Assembly: GCF_020164455.1 (NCBI RefSeq) | Contig: NZ_JAIQWW010000004.1 | Span: 248,001 to 312,000 of the forward strand | Reading direction: 5' to 3' | DNA: 64,000 nucleotides | From: Phyllobacterium chamaecytisi | Lineage (GTDB): Bacteria; Pseudomonadota; Alphaproteobacteria; Rhizobiales; Rhizobiaceae | Shown here: in pieces, positions 8,776 through 17,783 of the stretch | Layout of the letters: the number at the start of each line of letters is the position of its first letter | Numbering within the stretch: position 1 is the stretch's first letter | Notes under the pieces: generated by a model | Database searches by the model: none | Seen by the model: only the letters and a program-made list of their open reading frames with translations | Told to the model about the DNA's origin: nothing | Program-made: the position numbers and the translations under genes

Positions 8776-9165
8776 TTAATCCACTGCAATCAATGCTGCG
8801 GCCACTGCGCGATCCTCCGCCAGCAACACATTGTAGGTCCGCACTGCTGCACCCGTGCTCATCGGATCGGACGATATACGGTGCTTGCGCAATTCGTCGC
8901 GCAGTTCTTGCGGCAGCCGCCGCAAGTCGGTCCCCATCCCCACCAGCAAAATTTCGATATCGTCAGCTTGTTCAAGCACAAGCGAGAAATCGGCGATCGT
9001 CAGGAGCGGCAGCGTTTTCGGCTCCCAGCCATGAATGCCGGATGGGAGACAGAGTATGGAGCCGCGATGCGACATGTCCGCGAAGCGAAAGCCGCCATTG
9101 CCATAGGCATCGATGGGTGCACGCCCAGGAAAGTGCGCATCCCGAATTTCAATGCCTCTGACCAA
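8776..9165 (-). CDS. Mth938-like (DUF498) protein, NDUFAF3 homologue
   Basis: A 129-residue Mth938-domain protein. Typical elements are INAYGNGGFRF-like text (here IDAYGNGGFRFADMSHRGS), ILCLPSGIHGW, EILLVGMG and the DPMSTGAAVRTYNVLLAEDR block with the C-terminal AAALIAVD. The human homologue NDUFAF3 is needed for assembly of respiratory complex I. In alphaproteobacteria the gene commonly sits next to secDF and yajC, as here: secDF ends 4 bases upstream. The NDUFAF6-type gene follows 27 bases downstream. This suggests one operon yajC-secDF-Mth938-NDUFAF6 that links membrane insertion with complex I biogenesis. The biochemical activity is unknown. Confidence 0.88.
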   Translation of the reverse strand: MVRGIEIRDAHFPGRAPIDAYGNGGFRFADMSHRGSILCLPSGIHGWEPKTLPLLTIADFSLVLEQADDIEILLVGMGTDLRRLPQELRDELRKHRISSDPMSTGAAVRTYNVLLAEDRAVAAALIAVD

Positions 9166-9169
9166 TTAA

Positions 9170-11437
9170 CTACGCTCCACTCTGGCCGGACACCGCCGAA
9201 GGTCCGTTGTCCGCGACATCCCTGCCCTTGAGGCCAAACAGCATCAGCAAGGGGCCGGCAACGAAAATCGACGAGTAGGTTGCGACGACAATGCCGACAC
9301 CGAGGACCAGCGCGAATGATTTCACGTCATCTCCACCATAGAGATAGAGAACGATCAACGCCAGAAACGTTGCAAGCGATGTCAGAATCGTGCGCGACAG
9401 GGTCTGGTTGATCGATGCATCGAGAAGCGCCGACAGCGACATGCTGTTGCCGTATCGTCGCAAATTCTCGCGCACGCGGTCGTAAATGACGACCGTATCA
9501 TTCAGCGAGTAGCCGACAATAGCCAGCAAGGCGGCGATACTCCAGAGGTTGAATTCCATCTGGAAGACGATGAACATACCGAGCAGTAGCAGTACGTCGT
9601 GGATTGTTGCGAGAATGGCGCCAAGTGCGAAATGCCATTCGAAGCGCAACCACACATAGACGAAGATCACGGCCAATGAGAGCCCGACAGCGAGCATTCC
9701 GGCATGTGACAGTTCACTCGATACGGACGGGCCGATGACGTCAATGCGGCGGAAATCGAAGTCGTCCTGCAATTCACCCCGGATTTTGACACCGACAGTT
9801 TGCTCGGCATCCTCGCCCTCACCCTGGCTACCCACGGTAATCAGGGCGCGATCATCCGATTTGAATGGTTCGATCTTGATGTCACCAATATTCAGATCTT
9901 CCAATCGGCTATACACATCATCGAGATCGATCGCACCCTCGTGCGATTGAATCTCGACCATCGTGCCGCCCTTGAAATCGATACCGAAATTCATGCCGAC
10001 AATGGCGAAAAGCACGATAGCCGCAATGCTCGACAGCGCCGAAAAGCCAAGTGTCAGAAAACGCAGCTTCATGAACGGGATTTTCGTATCATTTGGAACG
10101 AGCTTCAGGAGTGCGCCCGGAACTTCCTTGGGACGCGCCCATTGAACCCAAACGGATACCAGCCAGCGCGTCAGCGTGAAGGTCGTGAACAGCGTCGTGA
10201 CGATGCCGATGGTAACGGTCAGCGCGAAACCGTGCACCGGCCCGGAGCCCAGAATGAAAAGCACGAGTGCCGCGATCAGCGTGGTGACATTGGCATCGAC
10301 GATCGTTGCAAGGGCCCGTGAAAATCCCGAATCGATAGCCTGGATAACGGAAAAGCCCGCGCGCCTGTCCTCGCGAATACGCTCATAGATCAGCACGTTG
10401 GAATCGACCGCCATGCCAATGGTAAGCACGATACCGGCAACACCCGCGAGCGTCAGCGGCGCGCCGAAGAGCGTCAGCACTGCCAGTATCAGGATCACAT
10501 TGACGACAAGGGCAATGTTGGCGATGACACCGAGAAGGCCATAGGTCAAAAGCATGAAAACGATGACGAGAACTGCGCCGATGAGAGCAGCGATCTTGCC
10601 AGAAGCTACCGCAGCCGCTCCGAGATCGGTGCCGATCGTTCTCTCTTCGAGCACGGTGACACTCGCTGGCAGCGCGCCTGCCCGCATCACAAGCGCGAGG
10701 TTACTTGCGCCCGAAAGGTCGAAATTGCCGGAAATCTGACCTGTATTCCCGGGTATTTCCTCACTGATGACCGGGGCTGAAAGCACCTGGTTGTCGAGAA
10801 CGATAGCGAAGGATTTGCCGACATTCGCCTTGGTAGCTTTCGAGAACCGGTCAGCGCCAATGCTGTCCAGTCTGAAGGTGATCACAGGCTCTTGGGTGGT
10901 CGTATCGATTCCGGCCTGCGCATCGACGAAATTCTTGTTTGAGACAAGCGGTTCTTTCTTGACCAGATAGGCAACAGGCGGATCGTCGAACGAATACACC
11001 ACCTCATCGCCTTCCGGCGGCGTGCCGTCGATCGCCTGCTGAACGGGTACAGAATCGTCGACCATCTGGAAATGCAGTTCGCCGGTGAGGCTCAAGATGT
11101 CCTTGAGCAGTTGCGAGTCGTAAAGCCCGGGGACTTCGACAAGCACACGGCCATTCCGCTGGCCCTCGACATTAGGATTGGTGTAGCCGAGCTCACTGAG
11201 ACGGCGCGTAAGGATCGCAATCGTTGCGTCGGTGTCCGGCAGATGGTCCTTGTCGACCTGCAGGCGTAGCCGCGAACCACCTTCGAGGTCGAGACCCAGC
11301 GCCAGCTGCTTCTTCGGCAGCCAGTCCGGCAAGGTTACCAATTGGTCCTGTGTGAAGAGATTTGGCAGCGCGAGGATAACACCCGCAAGCACAACGGCCC
11401 AGATGAGTGCAGTCTTCCAGCGGCTAAAATAAAGCAT
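9170..11437 (-). CDS. secDF: protein translocase SecD-SecF fusion
   Basis: A 755-residue fusion of SecD and SecF, the proton-driven periplasmic partner of the SecYEG channel. The SecD half starts MLYFSRWKTALIWAVVLAG and carries LGLDLEGGSRLRLQVD, GRVLVEVPG, the P1 periplasmic domain and the membrane block with IGMAVDSNVLIYERIREDRR (SecD TM4 region). The SecF half begins near residue 450 with IPFMKLRFLTLGFSALSS, then GIDFKGGTMVEI and VGYSLNDTVVIYDRVREN. Both aspartates of the two transport motifs are present. It lies downstream of yajC in one leftward operon. It is somewhat short for a fused protein, but no domain is obviously missing. Confidence 0.96.
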   Translation of the reverse strand: MLYFSRWKTALIWAVVLAGVILALPNLFTQDQLVTLPDWLPKKQLALGLDLEGGSRLRLQVDKDHLPDTDATIAILTRRLSELGYTNPNVEGQRNGRVLVEVPGLYDSQLLKDILSLTGELHFQMVDDSVPVQQAIDGTPPEGDEVVYSFDDPPVAYLVKKEPLVSNKNFVDAQAGIDTTTQEPVITFRLDSIGADRFSKATKANVGKSFAIVLDNQVLSAPVISEEIPGNTGQISGNFDLSGASNLALVMRAGALPASVTVLEERTIGTDLGAAAVASGKIAALIGAVLVIVFMLLTYGLLGVIANIALVVNVILILAVLTLFGAPLTLAGVAGIVLTIGMAVDSNVLIYERIREDRRAGFSVIQAIDSGFSRALATIVDANVTTLIAALVLFILGSGPVHGFALTVTIGIVTTLFTTFTLTRWLVSVWVQWARPKEVPGALLKLVPNDTKIPFMKLRFLTLGFSALSSIAAIVLFAIVGMNFGIDFKGGTMVEIQSHEGAIDLDDVYSRLEDLNIGDIKIEPFKSDDRALITVGSQGEGEDAEQTVGVKIRGELQDDFDFRRIDVIGPSVSSELSHAGMLAVGLSLAVIFVYVWLRFEWHFALGAILATIHDVLLLLGMFIVFQMEFNLWSIAALLAIVGYSLNDTVVIYDRVRENLRRYGNSMSLSALLDASINQTLSRTILTSLATFLALIVLYLYGGDDVKSFALVLGVGIVVATYSSIFVAGPLLMLFGLKGRDVADNGPSAVSGQSGA

Positions 11438-11501
11438 ACGGTCGCAAACCTTGGAGCCTAGAATCAGAAGGGCGGCTCAACGACCGCCCCCTCACTATGC
11501 C

Positions 11502-11843
11502 TTATTTCTTGTTGTCGGCAACCGGCTCGCCCTTGACCCGGACGTCGGCTACCATTCCCCGCAGGACGCGGGCCTTGACGCCATCGCCGATTTCGACATC
11601 CAGCTCGCCGGTATCTTCATAGACCTTGGTGACCTTGGCAATGAAACCACCACCGGTAATGATCGTATCGCCGCGACGGATATTCTTCAGCTGCTCCTCG
11701 CGCTTCTTGGCAGCGGTACGCTGTGGGCGAATGATCAAGAAGTACATGATCACGAAGATCAGAATGAACGGCAAGATGCTCATCAGCATTTCCGGCGCGC
11801 CGCCGACACCCGTTGCCTGTGCATATGCGGGAGTTACGAACAT
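11502..11843 (-). CDS. yajC: preprotein translocase subunit YajC
   Basis: A 113-residue YajC, the small membrane partner of SecDF. It has one N-terminal helix, MSILPFILIFVIMYFLIIRP, directly followed by the diagnostic QRTAAKKREEQLKNIRRGD and the cytoplasmic domain GGFIAKVTKVYE. I start it at 11843 because GGAGG lies 8 bases before that ATG and MFVTPAYAQA is the usual rhizobial N-terminus; the longer frame from 11894 adds 17 residues without a ribosome site. It is the first gene of the yajC-secDF operon and is divergent from the DUF815 ATPase. Confidence 0.93.
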   Translation of the reverse strand: MFVTPAYAQATGVGGAPEMLMSILPFILIFVIMYFLIIRPQRTAAKKREEQLKNIRRGDTIITGGGFIAKVTKVYEDTGELDVEIGDGVKARVLRGMVADVRVKGEPVADNKK

Positions 11844-11998
11844 TGAGACAACCTCCAGAGAAAACCAGATTTGAAAGAACTTGAGCCAGCGCAATACAAT
11901 GTTTGGGGCGTCAAAAGCAACCGTACAAAACTGTGTGTCCTGCTTTTCGAATTATCTTCAACATGATAGTCGCATATATGCATGAAAATGAAGGCTCG

Positions 11999-12868
11999 AT
12001 GAGTATGTCCGATGAATTGTTGACAGATAAACTTGACCGGCTGATTGCGGTGCTGGAGCGCATGGCACCGCCAAAAGCTCAACCGGTCGACCTCGATGTG
12101 GCGGATTGCTTCGTTTGGAATCCGGACAAGCTCACCTTTGACCCGGTCAGTAAGGTCAACCGCGTGGACATTTCCTTGATCCGCGGCGTCGACAATGTCC
12201 GCGATATCCTCTTCGACAATACGAAACGTTTTGCCGATGGTTTGCAGGCAAACAATGTGCTGCTATGGGGTGCGCGCGGCATGGGCAAGTCATCGCTGGT
12301 CAAGGCGGTGCATGCCTCTGTCAACGCTGCTGCACCGACCGGCGGCCACCCGCTCAAACTTGTGGAAATCCACCGCGAAGATATCGACAGCCTTCCCGCG
12401 CTGATGGCGGCCATCAAGGACACGGATTACCGGTTCATCCTGTTTTGCGACGACCTGTCCTTCGATCACGACGACACATCATACAAATCATTGAAGGCAG
12501 CACTGGAAGGCGGCGTCGAAGGCCGGCCGGACAATGTCATCTTCTACGCCACATCGAACCGGCGTCATCTTCTGCCCCGCGACATGATCGAAAACGAACG
12601 TTCGACCGCGATTAATCCATCGGAAGCGGTTGAAGAAAAAGTGTCGCTTTCGGACCGCTTCGGCCTTTGGCTGGGTTTCCACAAATGCAGCCAGGACGAC
12701 TATCTTTCGATGATCGATGGCTATGCGGCGCATTTCCACCTGCCGATGAAGCAACCGGAATTGCATGCGCAGGCGCTTGAGTGGTCCACGACACGCGGGG
12801 CACGGTCCGGTCGTGTCGCCTGGCAATTTATCCAGGATCTTGCCGGACGTCTCGGCAAGAAACTGTAA
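11999..12868 (+). CDS. DUF815 AAA-type ATP-binding protein
   Basis: A 289-residue P-loop ATPase of the DUF815 family. The Walker A motif is WGARGMGKSSLVKA (about residues 94-107), the Walker B is RFILFCDDLSF, and the sensor-like ATSNRRHLLPRDM follows. The family is conserved in proteobacteria and predicted to be AAA+-like; its substrate is unknown. The start is uncertain: ATG at 11999 has an AAGG 4 bases upstream, the ATG at 12005 would give better spacing, and an upstream start at 11978 is possible. In many rhizobia the gene is divergent from yajC as here. The downstream hicBA genes converge on it. Confidence 0.88.
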   Translation: MSMSDELLTDKLDRLIAVLERMAPPKAQPVDLDVADCFVWNPDKLTFDPVSKVNRVDISLIRGVDNVRDILFDNTKRFADGLQANNVLLWGARGMGKSSLVKAVHASVNAAAPTGGHPLKLVEIHREDIDSLPALMAAIKDTDYRFILFCDDLSFDHDDTSYKSLKAALEGGVEGRPDNVIFYATSNRRHLLPRDMIENERSTAINPSEAVEEKVSLSDRFGLWLGFHKCSQDDYLSMIDGYAAHFHLPMKQPELHAQALEWSTTRGARSGRVAWQFIQDLAGRLGKKL

Positions 12869-12884
12869 GACGCCCGCCAGGTAT

Positions 12885-13214
12885 TCAGCCAGCCGCCTTA
12901 TCCAACGCTTCTTCAGCCCATTGGTTGAGGCTCTTGCCGGCACGCTCTGCAGCGAGCGCTGCCCGGCGATGAATTTCAGGCTTTACTCGAAACATCATTT
13001 TTCCCGAGTATGGTTTTTGCGGCTGCTTGCCGATTTTGGTGCATGTCTCGATATAGTCATCGACAGCTTCGTGAAATGCCACTTTCAAGTCCACCACCGT
13101 ATCGGCATGAAAACCGACACCGTCGCTGATATCGGCAATCTTCCCGAAGAAAATTTCATCCTCATCATCGTATTCGATGCGCGCGGTATAATCTTTGTAA
13201 TGCATGACGTTCAT
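12885..13214 (-). CDS. hicB: HicB-family antitoxin
   Basis: A 109-residue HicB antitoxin. The N-terminal half is the partially degraded RNase H-like fold seen in the family (YTARIEYDDEDEIFFGKIADISD, given in part, then FHADTVVDLKVAFHEAVDDYIE). The C-terminal half is a ribbon-helix-helix DNA-binding domain (MFRVKPEIHRRAALAAERAG, KSLNQWAEEAL). It starts within the end of hicA (4-bp ATGA overlap). It inhibits HicA and represses the operon through the RHH domain, probably at the paired TGCTAGCA sites upstream. A start at the internal Met4 is possible. Confidence 0.9.
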   Translation of the reverse strand: MNVMHYKDYTARIEYDDEDEIFFGKIADISDGVGFHADTVVDLKVAFHEAVDDYIETCTKIGKQPQKPYSGKMMFRVKPEIHRRAALAAERAGKSLNQWAEEALDKAAG

Positions 13215-13465
13215 GGTCTTATTCCAATTCTCTCCAGAAAGGCTCGAGCCGCACGCACCTGGTAACGCTTTGCTTCCTTGGAGGGATGAGGCCTGTGAAA
13301 GCTTTCCACCTCTCCGTCTATTTCAAACTTCACACGCGAGCCATTGCCCTCGATCGTCCGCGCCCCAACGCCAAGCAGTAAACTTTCGATGTCTGACCAT
13401 GCAATGGAACCCGAAACCGGATCAGCGAAAACGGCGACCAAGGTTCGCCGATGCTTGCTATTCAT
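13211..13465 (-). CDS. hicA: HicA-family toxin, variant without the usual GSH histidine
   Basis: An 84-residue HicA-like mRNA interferase. The dsRBD-like core is visible: KHRRTLVAVFADP, IAWSDIESLLLGVGARTIEG, then NGSRVKFEIDGEVESFHRPHP. In the well-studied HicA proteins the catalytic histidine lies in a G-S-H motif; here it is G-S-R, while two histidines occur later in FHRPHPSKEA. This variant is common among proteobacterial HicA-like proteins, so activity is uncertain but not excluded. I start at 13465 (AAAAGG upstream), since the longer frame from 13501 begins inside the operator. Toxin-first order and the 4-bp overlap with hicB are normal for hicAB. Confidence 0.85.
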   Translation of the reverse strand: MNSKHRRTLVAVFADPVSGSIAWSDIESLLLGVGARTIEGNGSRVKFEIDGEVESFHRPHPSKEAKRYQVRAARAFLERIGIRP

Positions 13466-13493
13466 GGAATTGGCCTTTTCAAATATAATATTT

Positions 13494-13514
13494 GCTAGCA
13501 CAAAATGCTAGCAT
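13494..13514. promoter_or_regulatory. paired TGCTAGCA operator sites upstream of hicAB
   Basis: The self-complementary octamer TGCTAGCA occurs twice, at 13494-13501 and 13507-13514, centres 13 bp apart, 29 bases upstream of the hicA start. Tandem palindromes are the usual binding sites for ribbon-helix-helix antitoxins such as HicB. An AT-rich tract between the sites and hicA may hold the -10 box. Binding is inferred. Confidence 0.65.
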
Positions 13515-13536
13515 AATTGTCAGTTAAAAATGAAAA

Positions 13537-13560
13537 GCCCGCACCTTTCGGCGCGGGCTT
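13537..13560 (-). terminator. Rho-independent terminator of nlpD
   Basis: Inverted repeat AGCCCGC (13537-13543) with GCGGGCT (13554-13560), followed on the minus strand by TTTTCATTTTT. It terminates the leftward nlpD transcript 20 bases after the stop and separates it from hicAB. Confidence 0.85.
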
Positions 13561-13579
13561 CAATCAATCTGCTTATCAA

Positions 13580-14893
13580 TCAGGATTCGAGATATTTCGT
13601 CGGGTCAACCGGCGTCGAGTTCTTGCGAACCTCGAAGTGAAGCATCGGCGTCGTTGCGTTGCCGGTCATGCCCGATACTCCAAGCTGATCGCCCCGCTTG
13701 ACCTTCTGGCCGCGCTGAACATCGAGCTTGCTCGCATTGCCATATACGGTCACAAGGCCGTTGTCGTGGCGCACCAGCACCGTGTTGCCGAATTCCTTGA
13801 GGCCATCGCCGGAGTAGATGACCACGCCGTTTTCAGCAGCCTTGATCGGCGTACCTTCAGGCACGGAGATGTTGATCCCGTCGCTGCCTTTGCCGTAGTT
13901 GGCGACAACCCGGCCGCGAACCGGCCAGCGCATCCCCGAGACGCCGGTAGCCGACGGCGCTGCGGCAACATCCTTGTCCTTATCCGCGTTCTCGATCACC
14001 TTCTCGCTGGCCTGTGGCGGCGTATAAGGCTTGGCCGAAGTATCGGCTTGCGGAGCCGCGGCAGCCTGCGTCGCGGCACTTGCGACCACCTTCGGCTGTT
14101 CTGCAGGCGGTGTCGAAGCTGTCTTGACCTGATCGACCGTTCCGCCCTTCGGCTTCATGGTGTTGGCGACATTCTGCGCGAGCGCGGAGTTGGATGGTGG
14201 AATGATGAGCGCCTGGCCAACACGGACAGTGCCATCCTTCATGTTGTTCGCCTGCTTGATCGCTTCGACATTGCTGCCCGTCTTGCGCGAGATTGCATGC
14301 AGGGTGTCACCGCTCTGGACTGTATAAGAGCCCTGGCTGGTTGGCTTTGCGGCAGTGGTCGCGGCAGCTACCTGCTTGGTCGCCTGCGGTGTCTGTGTGA
14401 CGGCGACGTTGTTCGAATGCACCGGAGCCGCCTTTACAGGCATCTTTGCTTCACGGCCATCCGGAGTTTTCAGCGTACCCGAAGCCGACCCCAACGGTGC
14501 GGCCTGCATTGGCTGCACTGAGGCCGTCTGCTGCTGACGAAGTGGAGCCGCGCTGGCAACAGGAGCGAGAGCCGGGCGCGTTGGCTGCGAGGAGACTGGC
14601 GGCAGCGCCGAAGTGCTTGCAGCCCCGACGGGCGGCAGGCTGCTGCGCTGAACACCCCCGCCACTGCTGACAGAAGCGGTCTGCGTTGAATCGACGGGAG
14701 GTGTATAAGGTTGTGGCGTGTTGTTGGACGCTTGCATGACTGATCGTTGATTGTCGCTATAGCCGGAACTGAAATCCGCGCTGGTGAAACGCTGCACGCC
14801 AGAGCTGCAGCCTGCCGCGATACCGGCAATCGAGAGAATGGCGGCATTCAGAGCCAGCCGCCGTGACGCTTTGTCTAGTGTACTCAAACGCAT
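13580..14893 (-). CDS. nlpD: NlpD-like lipoprotein, LysM plus degenerate M23 domain
   Basis: A 437-residue outer-membrane lipoprotein: signal with lipobox IAAGCSS (Cys about residue 29), a long Ala/Pro/Thr linker, a LysM domain (YTVQSGDTLHAISRKTG and VRVGQALIIP), another linker, and a C-terminal LytM/M23 domain (MRWPVRGRVVANYGKG to LHFEVRKN). The catalytic residues of active M23 enzymes are missing: the first HxxxD histidine is absent, YAHL is replaced by YGNAS, and HLHFE is MLHFE. This is the state of E. coli NlpD and EnvC, which activate amidases rather than cut the wall. Its place downstream of surE and pcm is also that of nlpD in E. coli. Role: septal wall splitting. Confidence 0.88.
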   Translation of the reverse strand: MRLSTLDKASRRLALNAAILSIAGIAAGCSSGVQRFTSADFSSGYSDNQRSVMQASNNTPQPYTPPVDSTQTASVSSGGGVQRSSLPPVGAASTSALPPVSSQPTRPALAPVASAAPLRQQQTASVQPMQAAPLGSASGTLKTPDGREAKMPVKAAPVHSNNVAVTQTPQATKQVAAATTAAKPTSQGSYTVQSGDTLHAISRKTGSNVEAIKQANNMKDGTVRVGQALIIPPSNSALAQNVANTMKPKGGTVDQVKTASTPPAEQPKVVASAATQAAAAPQADTSAKPYTPPQASEKVIENADKDKDVAAAPSATGVSGMRWPVRGRVVANYGKGSDGINISVPEGTPIKAAENGVVIYSGDGLKEFGNTVLVRHDNGLVTVYGNASKLDVQRGQKVKRGDQLGVSGMTGNATTPMLHFEVRKNSTPVDPTKYLES

Positions 14894-15009
14894 CGCATAT
14901 CCCGCCCGTACTCAATACAAGAATATTGGACTCATTAGATCGCGTTAATGTTACTCGACCGTTAAAGAGCGAATAAAATTTGTAAAAAATTCACCAAACT
15001 CGTAAAGGG

Positions 15010-15663
15010 TCAGAGCGCCGAGGCGACACCTTCCATCAGGGGCAATAGGCGCACCGACATCAAATCGTGGCGCTCAAAACGGCTGCCAATTTTCGACAGC
15101 CGCGCAATTACTTGCCTGCCATCGAGCGGCCCGATCGGTGCGATCATCACGCCGTTTGACGACAGGAGATCGACGAACTGGCGCGGCATGCTTTCGAAAG
15201 CGCCCCAGACGATGATACGGTCGAACGGACCGTCGTGCACGAGGCCATGCCTGCCGTCCGCATGCTTGACGAAGGTATTCTCGATTTTCAGCGCCTGGAG
15301 CCGCTGATGCGCCAGTTCAACCAGCGTGCGATAGCGCTCCAGCGACAAAACACGCCCGGCTAGTCGAGCCATCACGGCCGCCGTAAAGCCAGAACCGGTG
15401 CCAATTTCCAGCACACGGTGCGTAGGCTCAAGATCGAGGGAATTAATCAACTGCGCCTGCAGATCGAGCGCTTCGATGAACTCACCGCATTCGATCGGCA
15501 GCGTCCCGACGCCGTAGGCAAGGTTGCCGAGATTACCGTTGATAAAGGCCACGCGCGGTGTCGCCTCAAAGGCGCTGATCAGACGTTGATCCGACAGGCC
15601 CAAGGCGCGCATACGCAGTACGAAAGCCGCAAATCCTTCGCGTTCAGACATCGCAACCTTCAT
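15010..15663 (-). CDS. pcm: protein-L-isoaspartate O-methyltransferase
   Basis: A 217-residue SAM methyltransferase that repairs isoaspartyl residues. It shows the PCMT opening ([25 protein letters not shown]), the SAM motif [20 protein letters not shown], the acidic end of strand 2 (SLERY), and [14 protein letters not shown]. The usual isoaspartate-binding TISqP segment reads [11 protein letters not shown] here, a departure seen in rhizobial members of this locus. Its ATG overlaps the surE stop by 4 bp, so the two are translationally coupled as surE-pcm, with nlpD downstream. A second paralogue lies at 39259-39915. Confidence 0.93.
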   Translation of the reverse strand: MKVAMSEREGFAAFVLRMRALGLSDQRLISAFEATPRVAFINGNLGNLAYGVGTLPIECGEFIEALDLQAQLINSLDLEPTHRVLEIGTGSGFTAAVMARLAGRVLSLERYRTLVELAHQRLQALKIENTFVKHADGRHGLVHDGPFDRIIVWGAFESMPRQFVDLLSSNGVMIAPIGPLDGRQVIARLSKIGSRFERHDLMSVRLLPLMEGVASAL

Positions 15664-16418
15664 GCAATGGCACTCGCAAGGGTTGCGAGCGTGTCATGCG
15701 CGGTCAGGTCGAGCTGCAGCGGTGTGACCGAAATGAAGTTCTTGGCGAGTGCGGCCACATCGCTGTTTTCAGCCGGCACATCCTTGCCGCGGCCATAGCG
15801 CAGCCAGTAATAGGGCAAACCCCGTCCATCATGGCGCTCTTCTATGGTCAGACCATGCGAAAGCTTGCCCTGCGCCGTAACCCGGGTTCCGGCGATCTCA
15901 GCCGCGTTGCAACTCGGGAAGTTGATATTGATGAGAACGGTCTTTGGCAGTTCGACATCAAGCACCTTTTTCAGGATCGCGGGCGCCCTCTCCTCCACGA
16001 CCTCCCATGGCAGCACGCGTGCGCCGCCATCGAGATTGTATTCCTGCGACAAGGCAATGGACTTGATGCCGAGCAGCGTGCCCTCGATAGCGCCGGCGAC
16101 GGTCCCCGAATAGGTGACGTCATCCGCCATGTTCGAGCCGGAATTGACACCGGAAAGGATCAGATCGGGTGCATCCGGCATCAGGTGCTTGACGCCCATG
16201 ATGACGCAATCGGTCGGTGTGCCGCGCACGGCAAAATGCCGGTCATCGATTTTGCGCAGACGCAACGGGTTGGACAGCGTCAGCGAATGCGCCAGACCAC
16301 TCTGGTCCGTTTCCGGTGCAACCACCCAGATGTCGTCCGAGAGCTGGCGGGCAATGCGTTCAAGCACGCTCAGACCTTCCGCATGAATACCATCATCGTT
16401 GGTCAGAAGAATGCGCAT
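15660..16418 (-). CDS. surE: 5'/3'-nucleotidase SurE
   Basis: A 252-residue survival protein E, a divalent-metal nucleotidase/exopolyphosphatase. The start [16 protein letters not shown] contains the metal-binding Asp-Asp pair, and later blocks are [52 protein letters not shown] and ALSQEYN. Every family ligand (D8, D9, S40-type serine, N of GVNSG) is present. It follows serS by 15 bases and overlaps pcm, so it belongs to the serS-surE-pcm leftward operon. Confidence 0.96.
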   Translation of the reverse strand: MRILLTNDDGIHAEGLSVLERIARQLSDDIWVVAPETDQSGLAHSLTLSNPLRLRKIDDRHFAVRGTPTDCVIMGVKHLMPDAPDLILSGVNSGSNMADDVTYSGTVAGAIEGTLLGIKSIALSQEYNLDGGARVLPWEVVEERAPAILKKVLDVELPKTVLININFPSCNAAEIAGTRVTAQGKLSHGLTIEERHDGRGLPYYWLRYGRGKDVPAENSDVAALAKNFISVTPLQLDLTAHDTLATLASAIA

Positions 16419-16433
16419 TTGCCCCAGTCCCTC

Positions 16434-17717
16434 TTATGCTGCTTTTTCGATCCGCTTCAGTCCACCCATATAGGGTACAAGGGCTTCAGGAATTGTTACG
16501 CTGCCGTCCTCATTCTGATAATTTTCGACAACGGCAATCAGCGCACGTCCCACAGCGGTGCCCGAACCGTTCAGCGTATGCACGAAACGCGTCGACTTCT
16601 CGCCTTCCGGCCGGTAGCGGGCATTCATGCGGCGTGCCTGGAAATCACCGCATACCGAGCAGCTGGAGATCTCGCGATACGCCTTCTGCCCCGGCAACCA
16701 GACTTCCAGGTCATATGTTTTCTGCGCGCCAAAACCCATATCGCCGGTGCACAGCGTCATGGTGCGGAACGATAGGTCAAGCCGCTTTAAAACTTCCTCG
16801 GCACACGACGTCATCCGCTCATGTTCCTCGAGGGAATGCTCCGCATCGGTGATCGATACCAGTTCCACCTTCATGAACTGGTGCTGGCGCAGCATGCCGC
16901 GTGTGTCCCGCCCGGCCGAACCCGCTTCCGAACGGAAGCACGCCGTCAACGCCGTCATGCGGATCGGCAGATCGCGAATATCAAGGATCTCTTCACGCAC
17001 AAGATTGGTCAGCGGTACCTCGGCGGTCGGGATCAGATAGCGGCCGTCCGTGGTCCGGAACAGATCTTCGGCGAACTTCGGCAGCTGGCCCGTGCCGTAG
17101 AGCACTTCGTCATTGACCAGCAGGGGCGGACTGACTTCAGTATAGCCGTGTTCGGTCGTGTGCAGATCGAGCATGAACTGGCCAAGCGCACGCTCCAGCC
17201 GCGCCAGCTGACTTTTCAGGACCGTGAAGCGGCTGCCTGAAAGCTTGGCGGCCCGCTCGAAATCCATGTAGCCGAGTTTTTCGCCGATCTCGAAATGCTC
17301 TTTCGGCTCGAACGAAAAATTCTTGAGGTGTCCGACGCGGCGCGTTTCGACATTGCTGGCCTCGTCCTTGCCGACCGGAACGTCAGCAAGCGGTATGTTG
17401 GGAAGCACCGACAATGCATCGTTCAGCGCTCGATCGAGCTGGCGCTCTTCCTCTTCCGCTGATGTCAGGAACAGCTTGATCTCCGCAACTTCGGCCTTGA
17501 GACGGTCGGCGGTTGCCTGATCCTTGGCACCCATCGCCTTGCCGATCTCTTTCGAGGCGGCGTTGCGGCGTTCCTGTGCCTCCTGCAATTTGGCGATGTG
17601 CTGGCGGCGCTTTTCGTCGAGCTCGATCAAACGGGACGATGCCGGCTCGTTGCCCCGTTTGGCCAGAGCTGCGTCAAGCGCTTGCGGATTCTCTCGGATC
17701 CATTTGATATCGAGCAT
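16434..17717 (-). CDS. serS: seryl-tRNA synthetase
   Basis: A 427-residue class II aminoacyl-tRNA synthetase. The N-terminal coiled coil that holds the long arm of tRNA-Ser spans about residues 25-105. The catalytic core shows motif 2 ([27 protein letters not shown], given in part with FRSE as key), [20 protein letters not shown] and motif 3 ([19 protein letters not shown]). Length is normal. It sits between tatC and surE in the conserved rhizobial order and is likely transcribed with the tat genes. Confidence 0.98.
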   Translation of the reverse strand: MLDIKWIRENPQALDAALAKRGNEPASSRLIELDEKRRQHIAKLQEAQERRNAASKEIGKAMGAKDQATADRLKAEVAEIKLFLTSAEEEERQLDRALNDALSVLPNIPLADVPVGKDEASNVETRRVGHLKNFSFEPKEHFEIGEKLGYMDFERAAKLSGSRFTVLKSQLARLERALGQFMLDLHTTEHGYTEVSPPLLVNDEVLYGTGQLPKFAEDLFRTTDGRYLIPTAEVPLTNLVREEILDIRDLPIRMTALTACFRSEAGSAGRDTRGMLRQHQFMKVELVSITDAEHSLEEHERMTSCAEEVLKRLDLSFRTMTLCTGDMGFGAQKTYDLEVWLPGQKAYREISSCSVCGDFQARRMNARYRPEGEKSTRFVHTLNGSGTAVGRALIAVVENYQNEDGSVTIPEALVPYMGGLKRIEKAA

Positions 17718-17783
17718 GGGAATAAAGCCGTATTCGAGTGAGCAAAGAAATTTGGGCGTAAAGGCCCGGCGAAACGATGACCG

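Noticed and set aside
9170-11437. SecDF shorter than expected, perhaps a deletion
   Set aside because: All SecD and SecF signature blocks are present in order and in frame, so this is a compact natural variant.
13517-14521. Plus-strand open frame of about 330 codons opposite nlpD
   Set aside because: It starts inside the nlpD terminator and runs antisense to a low-complexity linker.
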